From positions 6,138,001 through 6,202,000 of the forward strand of contig CAUVYP010001208.1 in assembly GCA_963556195.1 (NCBI GenBank): DNA of 64,000 nucleotides, in the 5' to 3' direction. Positions within the stretch are counted from its first letter, which is position 1. Every line of letters starts with the position of its first letter. This document shows, piece after piece, positions 41,035 to 54,985 of this stretch. Below the pieces are notes generated by a model. That model had not been told where the DNA came from and searched no databases. It saw only the letters and a program-made list of their open reading frames with translations. A program made the position numbers and the translations under genes. This stretch comes from Sepiola atlantica. Its lineage: Eukaryota > Mollusca > Cephalopoda > Sepiida > Sepiolidae.

Positions 41035-44000
41035 TTAGTGCGATTTAAAGTTGATAGGTCTTTTGTTAATAACTTCCACATTTATAAGAATTGTGCTCCG
41101 AAACTTTGCAGACATTAGCGGACACACATTTTCTACTGAAGTACCAAGTTTCAGAAGTTCAGCTCTTGTACTCCCGGAGATATGTCGATACAAACTGAAT
41201 ACGCAAAACATCAACAAAATTTAGTGCGATTTTAAGTTGATATCGCTTTTGTTTATAACTTCCACATTTATAAGAATTGTGCTCCGAAACTTTGCAGACA
41301 TTAGCGGACACACATTTTCTACTGAAGTACCAAGTTTCAGAAGTTCAGCTCTTGTACTCCCGGAGATATGTCGATACAAACTGAATACGCAAAACATCAA
41401 CAAAATTTAGTGCGATTTTAAGTTGATATCGCTTTTGTTTATACTTTCCACATTTATAAGAATTGTGCTCCGAAACTTTGCAGACATTAGCGGACACACA
41501 TTTTCTACTGAAGTACCAAGTTTCAGAAGTTCAGCTCTTGTACTCCCGGAGATATGTCGATACAAACTGAATACGCAAAACATCAACAAAATTTAGTGCG
41601 ATTTTAAGTTGATATCGCTTGTGTTTATAACTTCCACATTTATACAAATTGTGCTCTGAAACTTTGCAGACATTAGCGGACACACATTTTCTACTGAAGT
41701 ACCAAGTTTCAGAAGTTCAGATCTTGTACTCCCGGAGATATGTCGATACAAACTGAATACGCAAAACATCAACAAAATATAGTGCGATTTTAAGTTGATA
41801 TCGCTTTTGTTTATAACTTCCACATTCATGAGAATTGTACTCCGAAACTTTGCAGACAATAGCGGACACACATTTTCTACTGATGTACGAAGTTTCAGAA
41901 GTTCAGCTCTTGTACTCCCGGAGATATGTCGATACAAACTGAATACGCAAAACATAAACAAAATTTAGTGCGATTTAAAGTTGATAGGTCTTTTGTTAAT
42001 AACTTCCACATTTATAAGAATTGTGCTCCGAAACTTTGCAGACATTAGCGGACACACATTTTCTACTGAAGTACCAAGTTTCAGAAGTTCAGCTCTTGTA
42101 CTCCCGGAGATATGTCGATACAAACTGAATACGCAAAACATCAACAAAATTTAGTGCGATTTTAAGTTGATATCGCTTTTGTTTATAACTTCCACATTTA
42201 TAAGAATTGTGCTCCGAAACTTTGCAGACATTAGCGGACACACATTTTCTACTGAAGTACCAAGTTTCAGAAGTTCAGCTCTTGTACTCCCGGAGATATG
42301 TCGATACAAACTGAATACGCAAAACATCAACAAAATTTAGTGCGATTTTAAGTTGATATCGCTTTTGTTTATAACTTCCACATTTATGAGAATTGTGCTC
42401 CGAAACTTTGCAGACAATAGCGGACACACATTTTCTACTGATGTACGAAGTTTCAGAAGTTCAGCTCTTGTACTCCCGGAGATATGTCGATGCAAACTGA
42501 ATACGCAAAACATCAACAAAATTTAGTGCGATTTAAAGTTGATAGGTCTTTTGTTAATAACTTCCACATTTATAAGAATTGTGCTCCGAAACTTTGCAGA
42601 CATTAGCGGACACACATTTTCTACTGAAGTACCAAGTTTCAGAAGTTCAGCTCTTGTACTCCCGGAGATATGTCGATACAAACTGAATACGCAAAACATC
42701 AACAAAATTTAGTGCGATTTTAAGTTGATATCGCTTTTGTTTATAACTTCCACATTCATAAGAATTGTGCTCCGAAACTTTGCAGACATTAGCGGACACA
42801 CATTTTCTACTGAAGTACCAAGTTTCAGAAGTTCAGCTCTTGTACTCCCGGAGATATGTCGATACAAACTGAATACGCAAAACATCAACAAAATTTAGTG
42901 CGATTTTAAGTTGATATCGCTTTTGTTTATAACTTCCACATTTATAAGAATTGTGCTCCGAAACTTTTCAGACATTAGCGGACACACATTTTCTACTGAA
43001 GTACCAAGTTTCAGAAGTTCAGCTCTTGTACTCCCGGAGATATGTCGATACAAACTGATTACGCAAAACATCAACAAAATTTAGTGCGATTTTAAGTTGA
43101 TATCGCTTTTGTTTATAACTTCCACATTTATGAGAATTGTGCTCCGAAACTTTGCAGACAAAAGCGGACACACATTTTCTACTGATGTACGAAGTTTCAG
43201 AAGTTCAGCTCTTGTACTCCCGGAGATATGTCGATACAAACTGAATACGCAAAACATCAACAAAATTTAGTGCGATTTAAAGTTGATAGGTCTTTTGTTA
43301 ATAACTTCCACATTTATAAGAATTGTGCTCCGAAACTTTGCAGACATTAGCGGACACACATTTTCTACTGAAGTACCAAGTTTCAGAAGTTCAGCTCTTG
43401 TACTCCCGGAGTTATGTCGATACAAACTGAATACGCAAAACATCAACAAAATTTAGTGCGATTTTAAGTTGATATCGCTTTTGTTTATAACTTCCACATT
43501 TATGAGAATTGTGCTCCGAAACTTTGCAGACAATAGCGGACACACATTTTCTACTGATGTACGAAGTTTCAGAAGTTCAGCGCTTGTACTCCCGGAGATA
43601 TGTCGATACAAACTGAATACGCAAAACATCAACAAAATTTAGTGCGATTTTAAGTTGATATCGCTTTTGTTTATAACTTCCACATTTATAAGAATTGTGC
43701 TCCGAAACTTTGCAGACATTAGCGGACACACATTTTCTACTGAAGTACCAAGTTTCAGAAGTTCAGCTCTTGTACTCCCGGAGATATGTCGATACAAACT
43801 GAATACGCAAAACATCAACAAAATTTAGTGCGATTTTAAGTTGATATCGCTTTTGTTTATAACTTCCACATTTATGAGAATTGTGCTCCGAAACTTTGCA
43901 GACAATAGCGGACACACATTTTCTACTGATGTACGAAGTTTCAGAAGTTCAGCTCTTGTACTCCCGGAGATATGTCGATACAAACTGAATACGCAAAACA

Positions 44001-44382
44001 TCAACAAAATTTAGTGCGATTTAAAGTTGATAGGTCTTTTGTTAATAACTTCCACATTTATAAGAATTGTGCTCCGAAACTTTGCAGACATTAGCGGACA
44101 CACATTTTCTTCTGAAGTACCAAGTTTCAGAAGTTCAGCTCTTGTACTCCCGGGGATATGTCGATACAAACTGAATACGCAAAACATCAACAAAATTTGG
44201 TGCGATTTTAAGTTGATATCGCTTTTGTTTATAACTTCCACATTTATGAGGATTGTGCTCCGAAACTTTGCAGACAATAGCGGACACACATTTTCTACTT
44301 ATGTACGCAGTTTCAGAAGTTCAGCTCTTGTACTCCCGGAGATATGTCGATACAAACTGAATACGCAAAACATCAACAAAAT
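41035..44382. repeat. HOR core copy 3 (18 monomers, 3348 bp)
   Basis: Full 18-monomer order as copy 1. A private change at 41777-41780 (AAAATATAG instead of AAAATTTAG) abolishes the minus-strand stop but leaves the plus-strand TAG. I noticed very few other differences from copies 1 and 4. Confidence 0.93.
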
Positions 44383-47300
44383 TTAGTGCGATTTAAAGTT
44401 GATAGGTCTTTTGTTAATAACTTCCACATTTATAAGAATTGTGCTCCGAAACTTTGCAGACATTAGCGGACACACATTTTCTACTGAAGTACCAAGTTTC
44501 AGAAGTTCAGCTCTTGTACTCCCGGAGATATGTCGATACAAACTGAATACGCAAAACATCAACAAAATTTAGTGCGATTTTAAGTTGATATCGCTTTTGT
44601 TTATAACTTCCACATTTATAAGAATTGTGCTCCGAAACTTTGCAGACATTAGCGGACACACATTTTCTACTGAAGTACCAAGTTTCAGAAGTTCAGCTCT
44701 TGTACTCCCGGAGATATGTCGATACAAACTGAATACGCAAAACATCAACAAAATTTAGTGCGATTTTAAGTTGATATCGCTTTTGTTTATACTTTCCACA
44801 TTTATAAGAATTGTGCTCCGAAACTTTGCAGACATTAGCGGACACACATTTTCTACTGAAGTACCAAGTTTCAGAAGTTCAGCTCTTGTACTCCCGGAGA
44901 TATGTCGATACAAACTGAATACGCAAAACATCAACAAAATTTAGTGCGATTTTAAGTTGATATCGCTTGTGTTTATAACTTCCACATTTATACAAATTGT
45001 GCTCTGAAACTTTGCAGACATTAGCGGACACACATTTTCTACTGAAGTACCAAGTTTCAGAAGTTCAGATCTTGTACTCCCGGAGATATGTCGATACAAA
45101 CTGAATACGCAAAACATCAACAAAATTTAGTGCGATTTTAAGTTGATATCGCTTTTGTTTATAACTTCCACATTCATGAGAATTGTACTCCGAAACTTTG
45201 CAGACAATAGCGGACACACATTTTCTACTGATGTACGAAGTTTCAGAAGTTCAGCTCTTGTACTCCCGGAGATATGTCGATACAAACTGAATACGCAAAA
45301 CATAAACAAAATTTAGTGCGATTTAAAGTTGATAGGTCTTTTGTTAATAACTTCCACATTTATAAGAATTGTGCTCCGAAACTTTGCAGACATTAGCGGA
45401 CACACATTTTCTACTGAAGTACCAAGTTTCAGAAGTTCAGCTCTTGTACTCCCGGAGATATGTCGATACAAACTGAATACGCAAAACATCAACAAAATTT
45501 AGTGCGATTTTAAGTTGATATCGCTTTTGTTTATAACTTCCACATTTATAAGAATTGTGCTCCGAAACTTTGCAGACATTAGCGGACACACATTTTCTAC
45601 TGAAGTACCAAGTTTCAGAAGTTCAGCTCTTGTACTCCCGGAGATATGTCGATACAAACTGAATACGCAAAACATCAACAAAATTTAGTGCGATTTTAAG
45701 TTGATATCGCTTTTGTTTATAACTTCCACATTTATGAGAATTGTGCTCCGAAACTTTGCAGACAATAGCGGACACACATTTTCTACTGATGTACGAAGTT
45801 TCAGAAGTTCAGCTCTTGTACTCCCGGAGATATGTCGATGCAAACTGAATACGCAAAACATCAACAAAATTTAGTGCGATTTAAAGTTGATAGGTCTTTT
45901 GTTAATAACTTCCACATTTATAAGAATTGTGCTCCGAAACTTTGCAGACATTAGCGGACACACATTTTCTACTGAAGTACCAAGTTTCAGAAGTTCAGCT
46001 CTTGTACTCCCGGAGATATGTCGATACAAACTGAATACGCAAAACATCAACAAAATTTAGTGCGATTTTAAGTTGATATCGCTTTTGTTTATAACTTCCA
46101 CATTCATAAGAATTGTGCTCCGAAACTTTGCAGACATTAGCGGACACACATTTTCTACTGAAGTACCAAGTTTCAGAAGTTCAGCTCTTGTACTCCCGGA
46201 GATATGTCGATACAAACTGAATACGCAAAACATCAACAAAATTTAGTGCGATTTTAAGTTGATATCGCTTTTGTTTATAACTTCCACATTTATAAGAATT
46301 GTGCTCCGAAACTTTTCAGACATTAGCGGACACACATTTTCTACTGAAGTACCAAGTTTCAGAAGTTCAGCTCTTGTACTCCCGGAGATATGTCGATACA
46401 AACTGATTACGCAAAACATCAACAAAATTTAGTGCGATTTTAAGTTGATATCGCTTTTGTTTATAACTTCCACATTTATGAGAATTGTGCTCCGAAACTT
46501 TGCAGACAAAAGCGGACACACATTTTCTACTGATGTACGAAGTTTCAGAAGTTCAGCTCTTGTACTCCCGGAGATATGTCGATACAAACTGAATACGCAA
46601 AACATCAACAAAATTTAGTGCGATTTAAAGTTGATAGGTCTTTTGTTAATAACTTCCACATTTATAAGAATTGTGCTCCGAAACTTTGCAGACATTAGCG
46701 GACACACATTTTCTACTGAAGTACCAAGTTTCAGAAGTTCAGCTCTTGTACTCCCGGAGTTATGTCGATACAAACTGAATACGCAAAACATCAACAAAAT
46801 TTAGTGCGATTTTAAGTTGATATCGCTTTTGTTTATAACTTCCACATTTATGAGAATTGTGCTCCGAAACTTTGCAGACAATAGCGGACACACATTTTCT
46901 ACTGATGTACGAAGTTTCAGAAGTTCAGCGCTTGTACTCCCGGAGATATGTCGATACAAACTGAATACGCAAAACATCAACAAAATTTAGTGCGATTTTA
47001 AGTTGATATCGCTTTTGTTTATAACTTCCACATTTATAAGAATTGTGCTCCGAAACTTTGCAGACATTAGCGGACACACATTTTCTACTGAAGTACCAAG
47101 TTTCAGAAGTTCAGCTCTTGTACTCCCGGAGATATGTCGATACAAACTGAATACGCAAAACATCAACAAAATTTAGTGCGATTTTAAGTTGATATCGCTT
47201 TTGTTTATAACTTCCACATTTATGAGAATTGTGCTCCGAAACTTTGCAGACAATAGCGGACACACATTTTCTACTGATGTACGAAGTTTCAGAAGTTCAG

Positions 47301-47730
47301 CTCTTGTACTCCCGGAGATATGTCGATACAAACTGAATACGCAAAACATCAACAAAATTTAGTGCGATTTAAAGTTGATAGGTCTTTTGTTAATAACTTC
47401 CACATTTATAAGAATTGTGCTCCGAAACTTTGCAGACATTAGCGGACACACATTTTCTTCTGAAGTACCAAGTTTCAGAAGTTCAGCTCTTGTACTCCCG
47501 GGGATATGTCGATACAAACTGAATACGCAAAACATCAACAAAATTTGGTGCGATTTTAAGTTGATATCGCTTTTGTTTATAACTTCCACATTTATGAGGA
47601 TTGTGCTCCGAAACTTTGCAGACAATAGCGGACACACATTTTCTACTGATGTACGCAGTTTCAGAAGTTCAGCTCTTGTACTCCCGGAGATATGTCGATA
47701 CAAACTGAATACGCAAAACATCAACAAAAT
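44383..47730. repeat. HOR core copy 4 (18 monomers, 3348 bp)
   Basis: Full 18-monomer order as copy 1, with the same private markers, including TTCAGATCTTG (45064) and CTGATTACG (46404). In its final L' monomer the marker is CTGATGTACGCAG (near 47643), without the CTTATG change of copies 0-3. The homogenised tract therefore appears to end inside this monomer. Confidence 0.92.
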
Positions 47731-50700
47731 TTAGTGCGATTTAAAGTTGATAGGTCTTTTGTTAATAACTTCCACATTTATAAGAATTGTGCTCCGAAAC
47801 TTTGCAGACATTAGCGGACACACATTTTCTACTGAAGTACCAAGTTTCCGAAGTTCAGCTCTTGTACTCCCGGAGATATGTCGATACAAACTGAATACGC
47901 AAAACATCAACAAAATTTAGTGCGATTTTAAGTTGATATCGCTTTTGTTTATAACTTCCACATTTATAAGAATTGTGCTCCGAAACTTTGCAGACATTAG
48001 CGGACACACATTTTCTACTGAAGTACCAAGTTTCAGAAGTTCAGCTCTTGTACTCCCGGAGATATGTCGATACAAACTGAATACGCAAAACATCAACAAA
48101 ATTTAGTGCGATTTTAAGTTGATATCGCTTTTGTTTATACTTTCCACATTTATAAGAATTGTGCTCCGAAACTTTGCAGACATTAGCGGACACACATTTT
48201 CTACTGAAGTACCAAGTTTCAGAAGTTCAGCTCTTGTACTCCCGGAGATATGTCGATACAAACTGAATACGCAAAACATCAACAAAATTTAGTGCGATTT
48301 TAAGTTGATATCGCTTGTGTTTATAACTTCCACATTTATACAAATTGTGCTCTGAAACTTTGCAGACATTAGCGGACACACATTTTCTACTGAAGTACCA
48401 AGTTTCAGAAGTTCAGCTCTTGTACTCCCGGAGATATGTCGATACAAACTGAATACGCAAAACATCAACAAAATTTAGTGCGATTTTAAGTTGATATCGC
48501 TTTTGTTTATAACTTCCACATTCATGAGAATTGTACTCCGAAACTTTGCAGACAATAGCGGACACACATTTTCTACTGATGTACGAAGTTTCAGAAGTTC
48601 AGCTCTTGTACTCCCGGAGATATGTCGATACAAACTGAATACGCAAAACATCAACAAAATTTAGTGCGATTTAAAGTTGATAGGTCTTTTGTTAATAACT
48701 TCCACATTTATAAGAATTGTGCTCCGAAACTTTGCAGACATTAGCGGACACACATTTTCTACTGAAGTACCAAGTTTCAGAAGTTCAGCTCTTGTACTCC
48801 CGGAGATATGTCGATACAAACTGAATACGCAAAACATCAACAAAATTTAGTGCGATTTTAAGTTGATATCGCTTTTGTTTATAACTTCCACATTTATAAG
48901 AATTGTGCTCCGAAACTTTGCAGACATTAGCGGACACACATTTTCTACTGAAGTACCAAGTTTCAGAAGTTCAGCTCTTGTACTCCCGGAGATATGTCGA
49001 TACAAACTGAATACGCAAAACATCAACAAAATTTAGTGCGATTTTAAGTTGATATCGCTTGTGTTTATAACTTCCACATTTATACAAATTGTGCTCTGAA
49101 ACTTTGCAGACATTAGCGGACACACATTTTCTACTGAAGTACCAAGTTTCAGAAGTTCAGCTCTTGTACTCCCGGAGATATGTCGATACAAACTGAATAC
49201 GCAAAACATCAACAAAATTTAGTGCGATTTTAAGTTGATATCGCTTTTGTTTATAACTTCCACATTCATGAGAATTGTACTCCGAAACTTTGCAGACAAT
49301 AGCGGACACACATTTTCTACTGATGTACGAAGTTTCAGAAGTTCAGCTCTTGTACTCCCGGAGATATGTCGATACAAACTGAATACGCAAAACATCAACA
49401 AAATTTAGTGCGATTTAAAGTTGATAGGTCTTTTGTTAATAACTTCCACATTTATAAGAATTGTGCTCCGAAACTTTGCAGACATTAGCGGACACACATT
49501 TTCTACTGAAGTACCAAGTTTCAGAAGTTCAGCTCTTGTACTCCCGGAGATATGTCGATACAAACTGAATACGCAAAACATCAACAAAATTTAGTGCGAT
49601 TTTAAGTTGATATCGCTTTTGTTTATAACTTCCACATTTATAAGAATTGTGCTCCGAAACTTTGCAGACATTAGCGGACACACATTTTCTACTGAAGTAC
49701 CAAGTTTCAGAAGTTCAGCTCTTGTACTCCCGGAGATATGTCGATACAAACTGAATACGCAAAACATCAACAAAATTTAGTGCGATTTTAAGTTGATATC
49801 GCTTTTGTTTATAACTTCCACATTTATGAGAATTGTGCTCCGAAACTTTGCAGACAATAGCGGACACACATTTTCTACTGATGTACGAAGTTTCAGAAGT
49901 TCAGCTCTTGTACTCCCGGAGATATGTCGATGCAAACTGAATACGCAAAACATCAACAAAATTTAGTGCGATTTAAAGTTGATAGGTCTTTTGTTAATAA
50001 CTTCCACATTTATAAGAATTGTGCTCCGAAACTTTGAAGACATTAGCGGACACACATTTTCTACTGAAGTACCAAGTTTCAGAAGTTCAGCTCTTGTACT
50101 CCCGGAGATATGTCGATACAAACTGAATACGCAAAACATCAACAAAATTTAGTGCGATTTTAAGTTGATATCGCTTTTGTTTATAACTTCCACATTTATA
50201 AGAATTGTGCTCCGAAACTTTGCAGACATTAGCGGACACACATTTTCTACTGGAGTACCAAGTTTCAGAAGTTCAGCTCTTGTACTCCCGGAGATATGTC
50301 GATACAAACTGAATACGCAAAACATCAACAAAATTTAGTGCGATTTTAAGTTGATATCGCTTTTGTTTATAACTTCCACATTTATAAGAATTGTGCTCCG
50401 AAACTTTTCAGACATTAGCGGACACACATTTTCTACTGAAGTACCAAGTTTCAGAAGTTCAGCTCTTGTACTCCCGGAGATATGTCGATACAAACTGAAT
50501 ACGCAAAACATCAACAAAATTTAGTGCGATTTTAAGTTGATATCGCTTTTGTTTATAACTTCCACATTTATGAGAATTGTGCTCCGAAACTTTGCAGACA
50601 ATAGCGGACACACATTTTCTACTGATGTACGATATTTCAGAAGTTCAGCTCTTGTACTCCCGGAGATATGTCGATACAAACTGAATACGCAAAACATCAA

Positions 50701-51078
50701 CAAAATTTAGTGCGATTTAAAGTTGATAGGTCTTTTGTTAATAACTTCCACATTTATAGGAATTGTGCTCCGAAACTTTGCAGACATTAGCGGACACACA
50801 TTTTCTACTGAAGTACCAAGTTTCAGAAGTTCAGCTCTTGTACTCCCGGAGATATGTCGATACAAACTGAATACGCAAAACATCAACAAAATTTGGTGCG
50901 ATTTTAAATTGATATCGCTTTTGTTTATAACTTCCACATTTATGAGAATTGTGCTCCGAAACTTTGCAGACAATAGCGGACACACATTTTCTACTGATGT
51001 ACGAAGTTTCAGAAGTTCAGCTCTTGTACTCCCGGAGATATGTCGATGCAAACTGAATACGCAAAACATCAACAAAAT
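47731..51078. repeat. HOR core copy 5, rearranged (18 monomers, 3348 bp)
   Basis: Order is R S S Q M R S Q M R S L R S E L R L'. The quartet Q M R S occurs twice in tandem (48289-49032 and 49033-49776, 744 bp each). The quartet containing Z is absent, as in copy 2. Total length is thus the same as a full unit by compensation. Its E monomer (50335) lacks CTGATTACG, and its Q lacks the TTCAGATCTTG change. Local changes include TTTCCGAAG (47846), TTTGAAGAC (50035) and CGATATTTC (50631). Confidence 0.9.
48289..49776. repeat. Tandem duplication of a four-monomer cassette (2 x 744 bp)
   Basis: Q M R S at 48289-49032 is followed directly by Q M R S at 49033-49776. The M monomers (48475 and 49219) share ATTCATGAG with TGTACTCCG. 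Neighbouring HOR units have this quartet once. Confidence 0.88.
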
Positions 51079-53311
51079 TTAGTGCGATTTAAAGTTGATA
51101 GGTCTTTTGTTAATAACTTCTACATTTATAAGAATTGTGCTCCGAAACTTTGCAGACATTAGCGGACACACATTTTCTACTGAAGTACCAAGTTTCAGAA
51201 GTTCAGCTCTTGTACTCCCGGAGATATGTCGATACAAACTGAATACGCAAAACATCAACAAAATTTAGTGCGATTTTAAGTTGATATCGCTTTTGTTTAT
51301 AACTTCCACATTTATAAGAATTGTGCTCCGAAACTTTGCAGACATTAGCGGACACACATTTTCTACTGAGGTACCAAGTTTCAGAAGTTCAGCTCTTGTA
51401 CTCCCGGAGATATGTCGATACAAACTGAATACGCAAAACATCAACAAAATTTAGTGCGATTTTAAGTTGATATCGCTTTTGTTTATAACTTCCACATTCA
51501 TGAGAATTGTACTCCGAAACTTTGCAGACAATAGCGGACACACATTTTCTACTGATGTACGAAGTTTCAGAAGTTCAGCTCTTGTACTCCCGGAGATATG
51601 TCGATACAAACTGAATACGCAAAACATCAACAAAATTTAGTGCGATTTAAAGTTGATAGGTCTTTTGTTAATAACTTCCACATTTATAAGAATTGTGCTC
51701 CGAAACTTTGCAGACATTAGAGGACACACATTTTCTACTGAAGTACCAAGTTTCAGAAGTTCAGCTCTTGTACTCCCGGAGATATGTCGATACAAACTGA
51801 ATACGCAAAACATCAACAAAATTTAGTGCGATTTTAAGTTGATATCGCTTTTGTTTATAACTTCCACATTTATAAGAATTGTGCTCCGAAACTTTGCAGA
51901 CATTAGCGGACACACATTTTCTACTGAAGTACCAAGTTTCAGAAGTTCAGCTCTTGTACTCCCGGAGATATGTCGATACAAACTGAATACGCAAAACATC
52001 AACAAAATTTAGTGCGATTTAAAGTTGATATCGCTTTTGTTTATAACTTTCTACATTTATGAGAATTGTGCTCCGAAACTTTGCAGACAATAGCGGACAC
52101 ACATTTTCTACTGATGTACGAAGTTTCAGAAGTTCAGCTCTTGTACTCCCGGAGATATGTCGATGCAAACTGAATACGCAAAACATCAACAAAATTTAGT
52201 GCGATTTAAAGTTGATAGGTCTTTTGTTAATAACTTCCACATTTATAAGAATTGTGCACCGAAACTTTGCAGACATTAGCGGACACACATTTTCTACTAA
52301 AGTACCAAGTTTCAGAAGTTCAGCTCTTGTACTCCCGGAGATATGTCGATACAAACTGAATACGCAAAACATCAACAAAATTTAGTGCGATTTTAAGTTG
52401 ATATCGCTTTTGTTTATAACTTCCACATTTATAAGAATTGTGCTCCGAAACTTTGCAGACATTAGCGGACACACATTTTCTACTGAAGTACCAAGTTTCA
52501 GAAGTTCAGCTCTTGTACTCCCGGAGATATGTCGATACAAACTGAATACGCAAAACATCAACAAAATTTAGTGCGATTTTAAGTTGATATCGCTTTTGTT
52601 TATAACTTCCATATTTATAAGAATTGTGCTCCGAAACTTTTCAGACATTAGCGGACACACATTTTCTACTGAAGTACCAAGTTTCAGAAGTTCAGCTCTT
52701 GTACTCCCGGAGATATGTCGATACAAACTGAATACGCAAAACATCAACAAAATTTAGTGCGATTTTAAGTTGATATCGCTTTTGTTTATAACTTCCACAT
52801 TTATGAGAATTGTGCTCCGAAACTTTGCAGACAATAGCGGACACACATTTTCTACTGATGTACGAAGTTTCAGAAGTTCAGCTCTTGTACTCCCGGAGAT
52901 ATGTCGATACAAACTGAATACGCAAAACATCAACAAAATTTAGTGCGATTTAAAGTTGATAGGTCTTTTGTTAATAACTTCCACATTTATAGGAATTGTG
53001 CTCCGAAACTTTGCAGACATTAGCGGACACACATTTTCTACTGAAGTACCAAGTTTCAGAAGTTCAGCTCTTGTACTCCCGGAGATATGTCGATACAAAC
53101 TGAATACGCAAAACATCAACAAAATTTGGTGCGATTTTAAATTGATATCGCTTTTGTTTATAACTTCCACATTTATGAGAATTGTGCTCCGAAACTTTGC
53201 ATACAATAGCGGACACACATTTTCTACTGATGTACGAAGTTTCAGAAGTTCAGCTCTTGTACTCCCGGAGATATGTCGATACAAACTGAATACGCAAAAC
53301 ATCAACAAAAT
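51079..53311. repeat. HOR core copy 6, shortened (12 monomers, 2233 bp)
   Basis: Order is R S M R S L R S E L R L'. Compared with the 14-monomer form it lacks the S (TATACTTTCC) and Q pair before M. A one-base insertion near 52050 (AACTTTCTACATT for AACTTCCACATT) makes it 12 x 186 plus 1. The L' monomers here and in copy 5 have TTTTAAATTG, and their preceding R has TTATAGG. Confidence 0.88.
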
Positions 53312-53486
53312 TTAGTGCGATTTAAAGTTGATAGGTCTTTTGTTAATAACTTCCACATTTATAAGAATTGTGCTCCGAAACTTTGCAGACATTAGCGGAC
53401 ACACATTTTCTACTGAAGTACCAAGTTTCAGAAGTTCAGCTCTTGTACTCCCGGAGATATGTCGATACAAACTGAATACGCAAAAC

Positions 53487-53518
53487 ATCAACAAAATTTA
53501 GTGCGATTTTAAGTTGAT
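53487..53518. repeat. Conserved dyad (potential hairpin) at the monomer boundary, B example
   Basis: ATCAAC (53487-53492) and AAAAT (53493-53497) are complementary to GTTGAT (53513-53518) and ATTTT (53506-53510). The loop is TTAGTGCG and there is an unpaired AA on the right arm. The pair ATCAAC-N20-GTTGAT is present at nearly every monomer boundary in both families except K types. In family A (851-882) the inner arms are AAAA and TTTT, with the loop TTTAGCGCG, so pairing survives although bases changed. Whether it forms in DNA or RNA is not shown. Confidence 0.6.
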
Positions 53519-53598
53519 ATCGCTTTTGTTTATAACTTCCACATTTATAAGAATTGTGCTCCGAAACTTTGCAGACATTAGCGGACACACATTTTCTA

Positions 53599-53617
53599 CT
53601 GAAGTACCAAGTTTCAG
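53599..53617. repeat. Second short dyad in the conserved monomer core, example
   Basis: CTGAA (53599-53603) and TTCAG (53613-53617) form a perfect five-base inverted repeat around nine bases, present in A and B monomers. L-type monomers have CTGATG and keep four pairs. In family B a second TTCAG follows directly (53621-53625), created by the B-specific T at monomer position 125. A third small dyad, CTCC-C-GGAG, exists only in B. Confidence 0.5.
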
Positions 53618-54985
53618 AAGTTCAGCTCTTGTACTCCCGGAGATATGTCGATACAAACTGAATACGCAAAACATCAACAAAATTTAGTGCGATTTTAAGT
53701 TGATATCGCTTTTGTTTATAACTTCCACATTTATGAGAATTGTGCTCCGAAACTTTGCAGACAAAAGCGGACACACATTTTCTACTGATGTACGAAGTTT
53801 CAGAAGTTCAGCTCTTGTACTCCCGGAGATATGTCGATACAAACTGAATACGCAAAACATCAACAAAATTTAGTGCGATTTAAAGTTGATAGGTCTTTTG
53901 TTAATAACTTCCACATTTATAAGAATTGTGCTCCGAAACTTTGCAGACATTAGCGGACACACATTTTCTACTGAAGTACCAAGTTTCAGAAGTTCAGCTC
54001 TTGTACTCCCGGAGATATGTCGATACAAACTGAATACGCAAAACATCAACAAAATTTAGTGCGATTTTAAGTTGATATCGCTTTTGTTTATAACTTCCAC
54101 ATTCATGAGAATTGTACTCCGAAACTTTGCAGACAATAGCGGACACACATTTTCTACTGATGTACGAAGTTTCAGAAGTTCAGCTCTTGTACTCCCGGAG
54201 ATATGTCGATACAAACTGAATACGCAAAACATCAACAAAATTTAGTGCGATTTAAAGTTGATAGGTCTTTTGTTAATAACTTCCACATTTATAAGAATTG
54301 TGCTCCGAAACTTTGCAGACATTAGCGGACACACATTTTCTACTGAAGTGCCAAGTTTCAGAAGTTCAGCTCTTGTACTCCCGGAGATATGTCGATACAA
54401 ACTGAATACGCAAAACATCAACAAAATTTAGTGCGATTTTAAGTTGATATCGCTTTTGTTTATAACTTCCACATTTATAAGAATTGTGCTCCGAAACTTT
54501 GCAGACATTAGCGGACACACATTTTCTACTGAAGTACCAAGTTTCAGAAGTTCAGCTCTTGTACTCCCGGAGATATGTCGATACAAACTGAATACGCAAA
54601 ACATCAACAAAATTTAGTGCGATTTTAAGTTGATATCGCTTTTGTTTATAACTTCCACATTTATAAGAATTGTGCTCCGAAACTTTGCAGACATTAGCGG
54701 ACACACATTTTCTACTGAAGTACAAAGTTTCAGAAGTTCAGCTCTTGTACTCCCGGAGATATGTCGATACAAACTGAATACGCAAAACATCAACAAAATT
54801 TAGTGCGATTTTAAGTTGATATCGCTTGTGTTTATAACTTCCACATTTATACAAATTGTGCTCTGAAACTTTGCAGACATTAGCGGACACACATTTTCTA
54901 CTGAAGTACCAAGTTTCAGAAGTTCAGCTCTTGTACTCCCGGAGATATGTCGATACAAACTGAATACGCAAAACATCAACAAAAT

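Larger units (their letters stand above)
53312..54985. repeat. Domain B transition block (9 monomers)
   Basis: Order is R S L R M R S S Q. It keeps the L-R and M-R pairs of the core but not its 18-monomer order. The L at 53684 has ACAAAAGCGG as in core copies. This is where the core periodicity ends. Confidence 0.75.
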
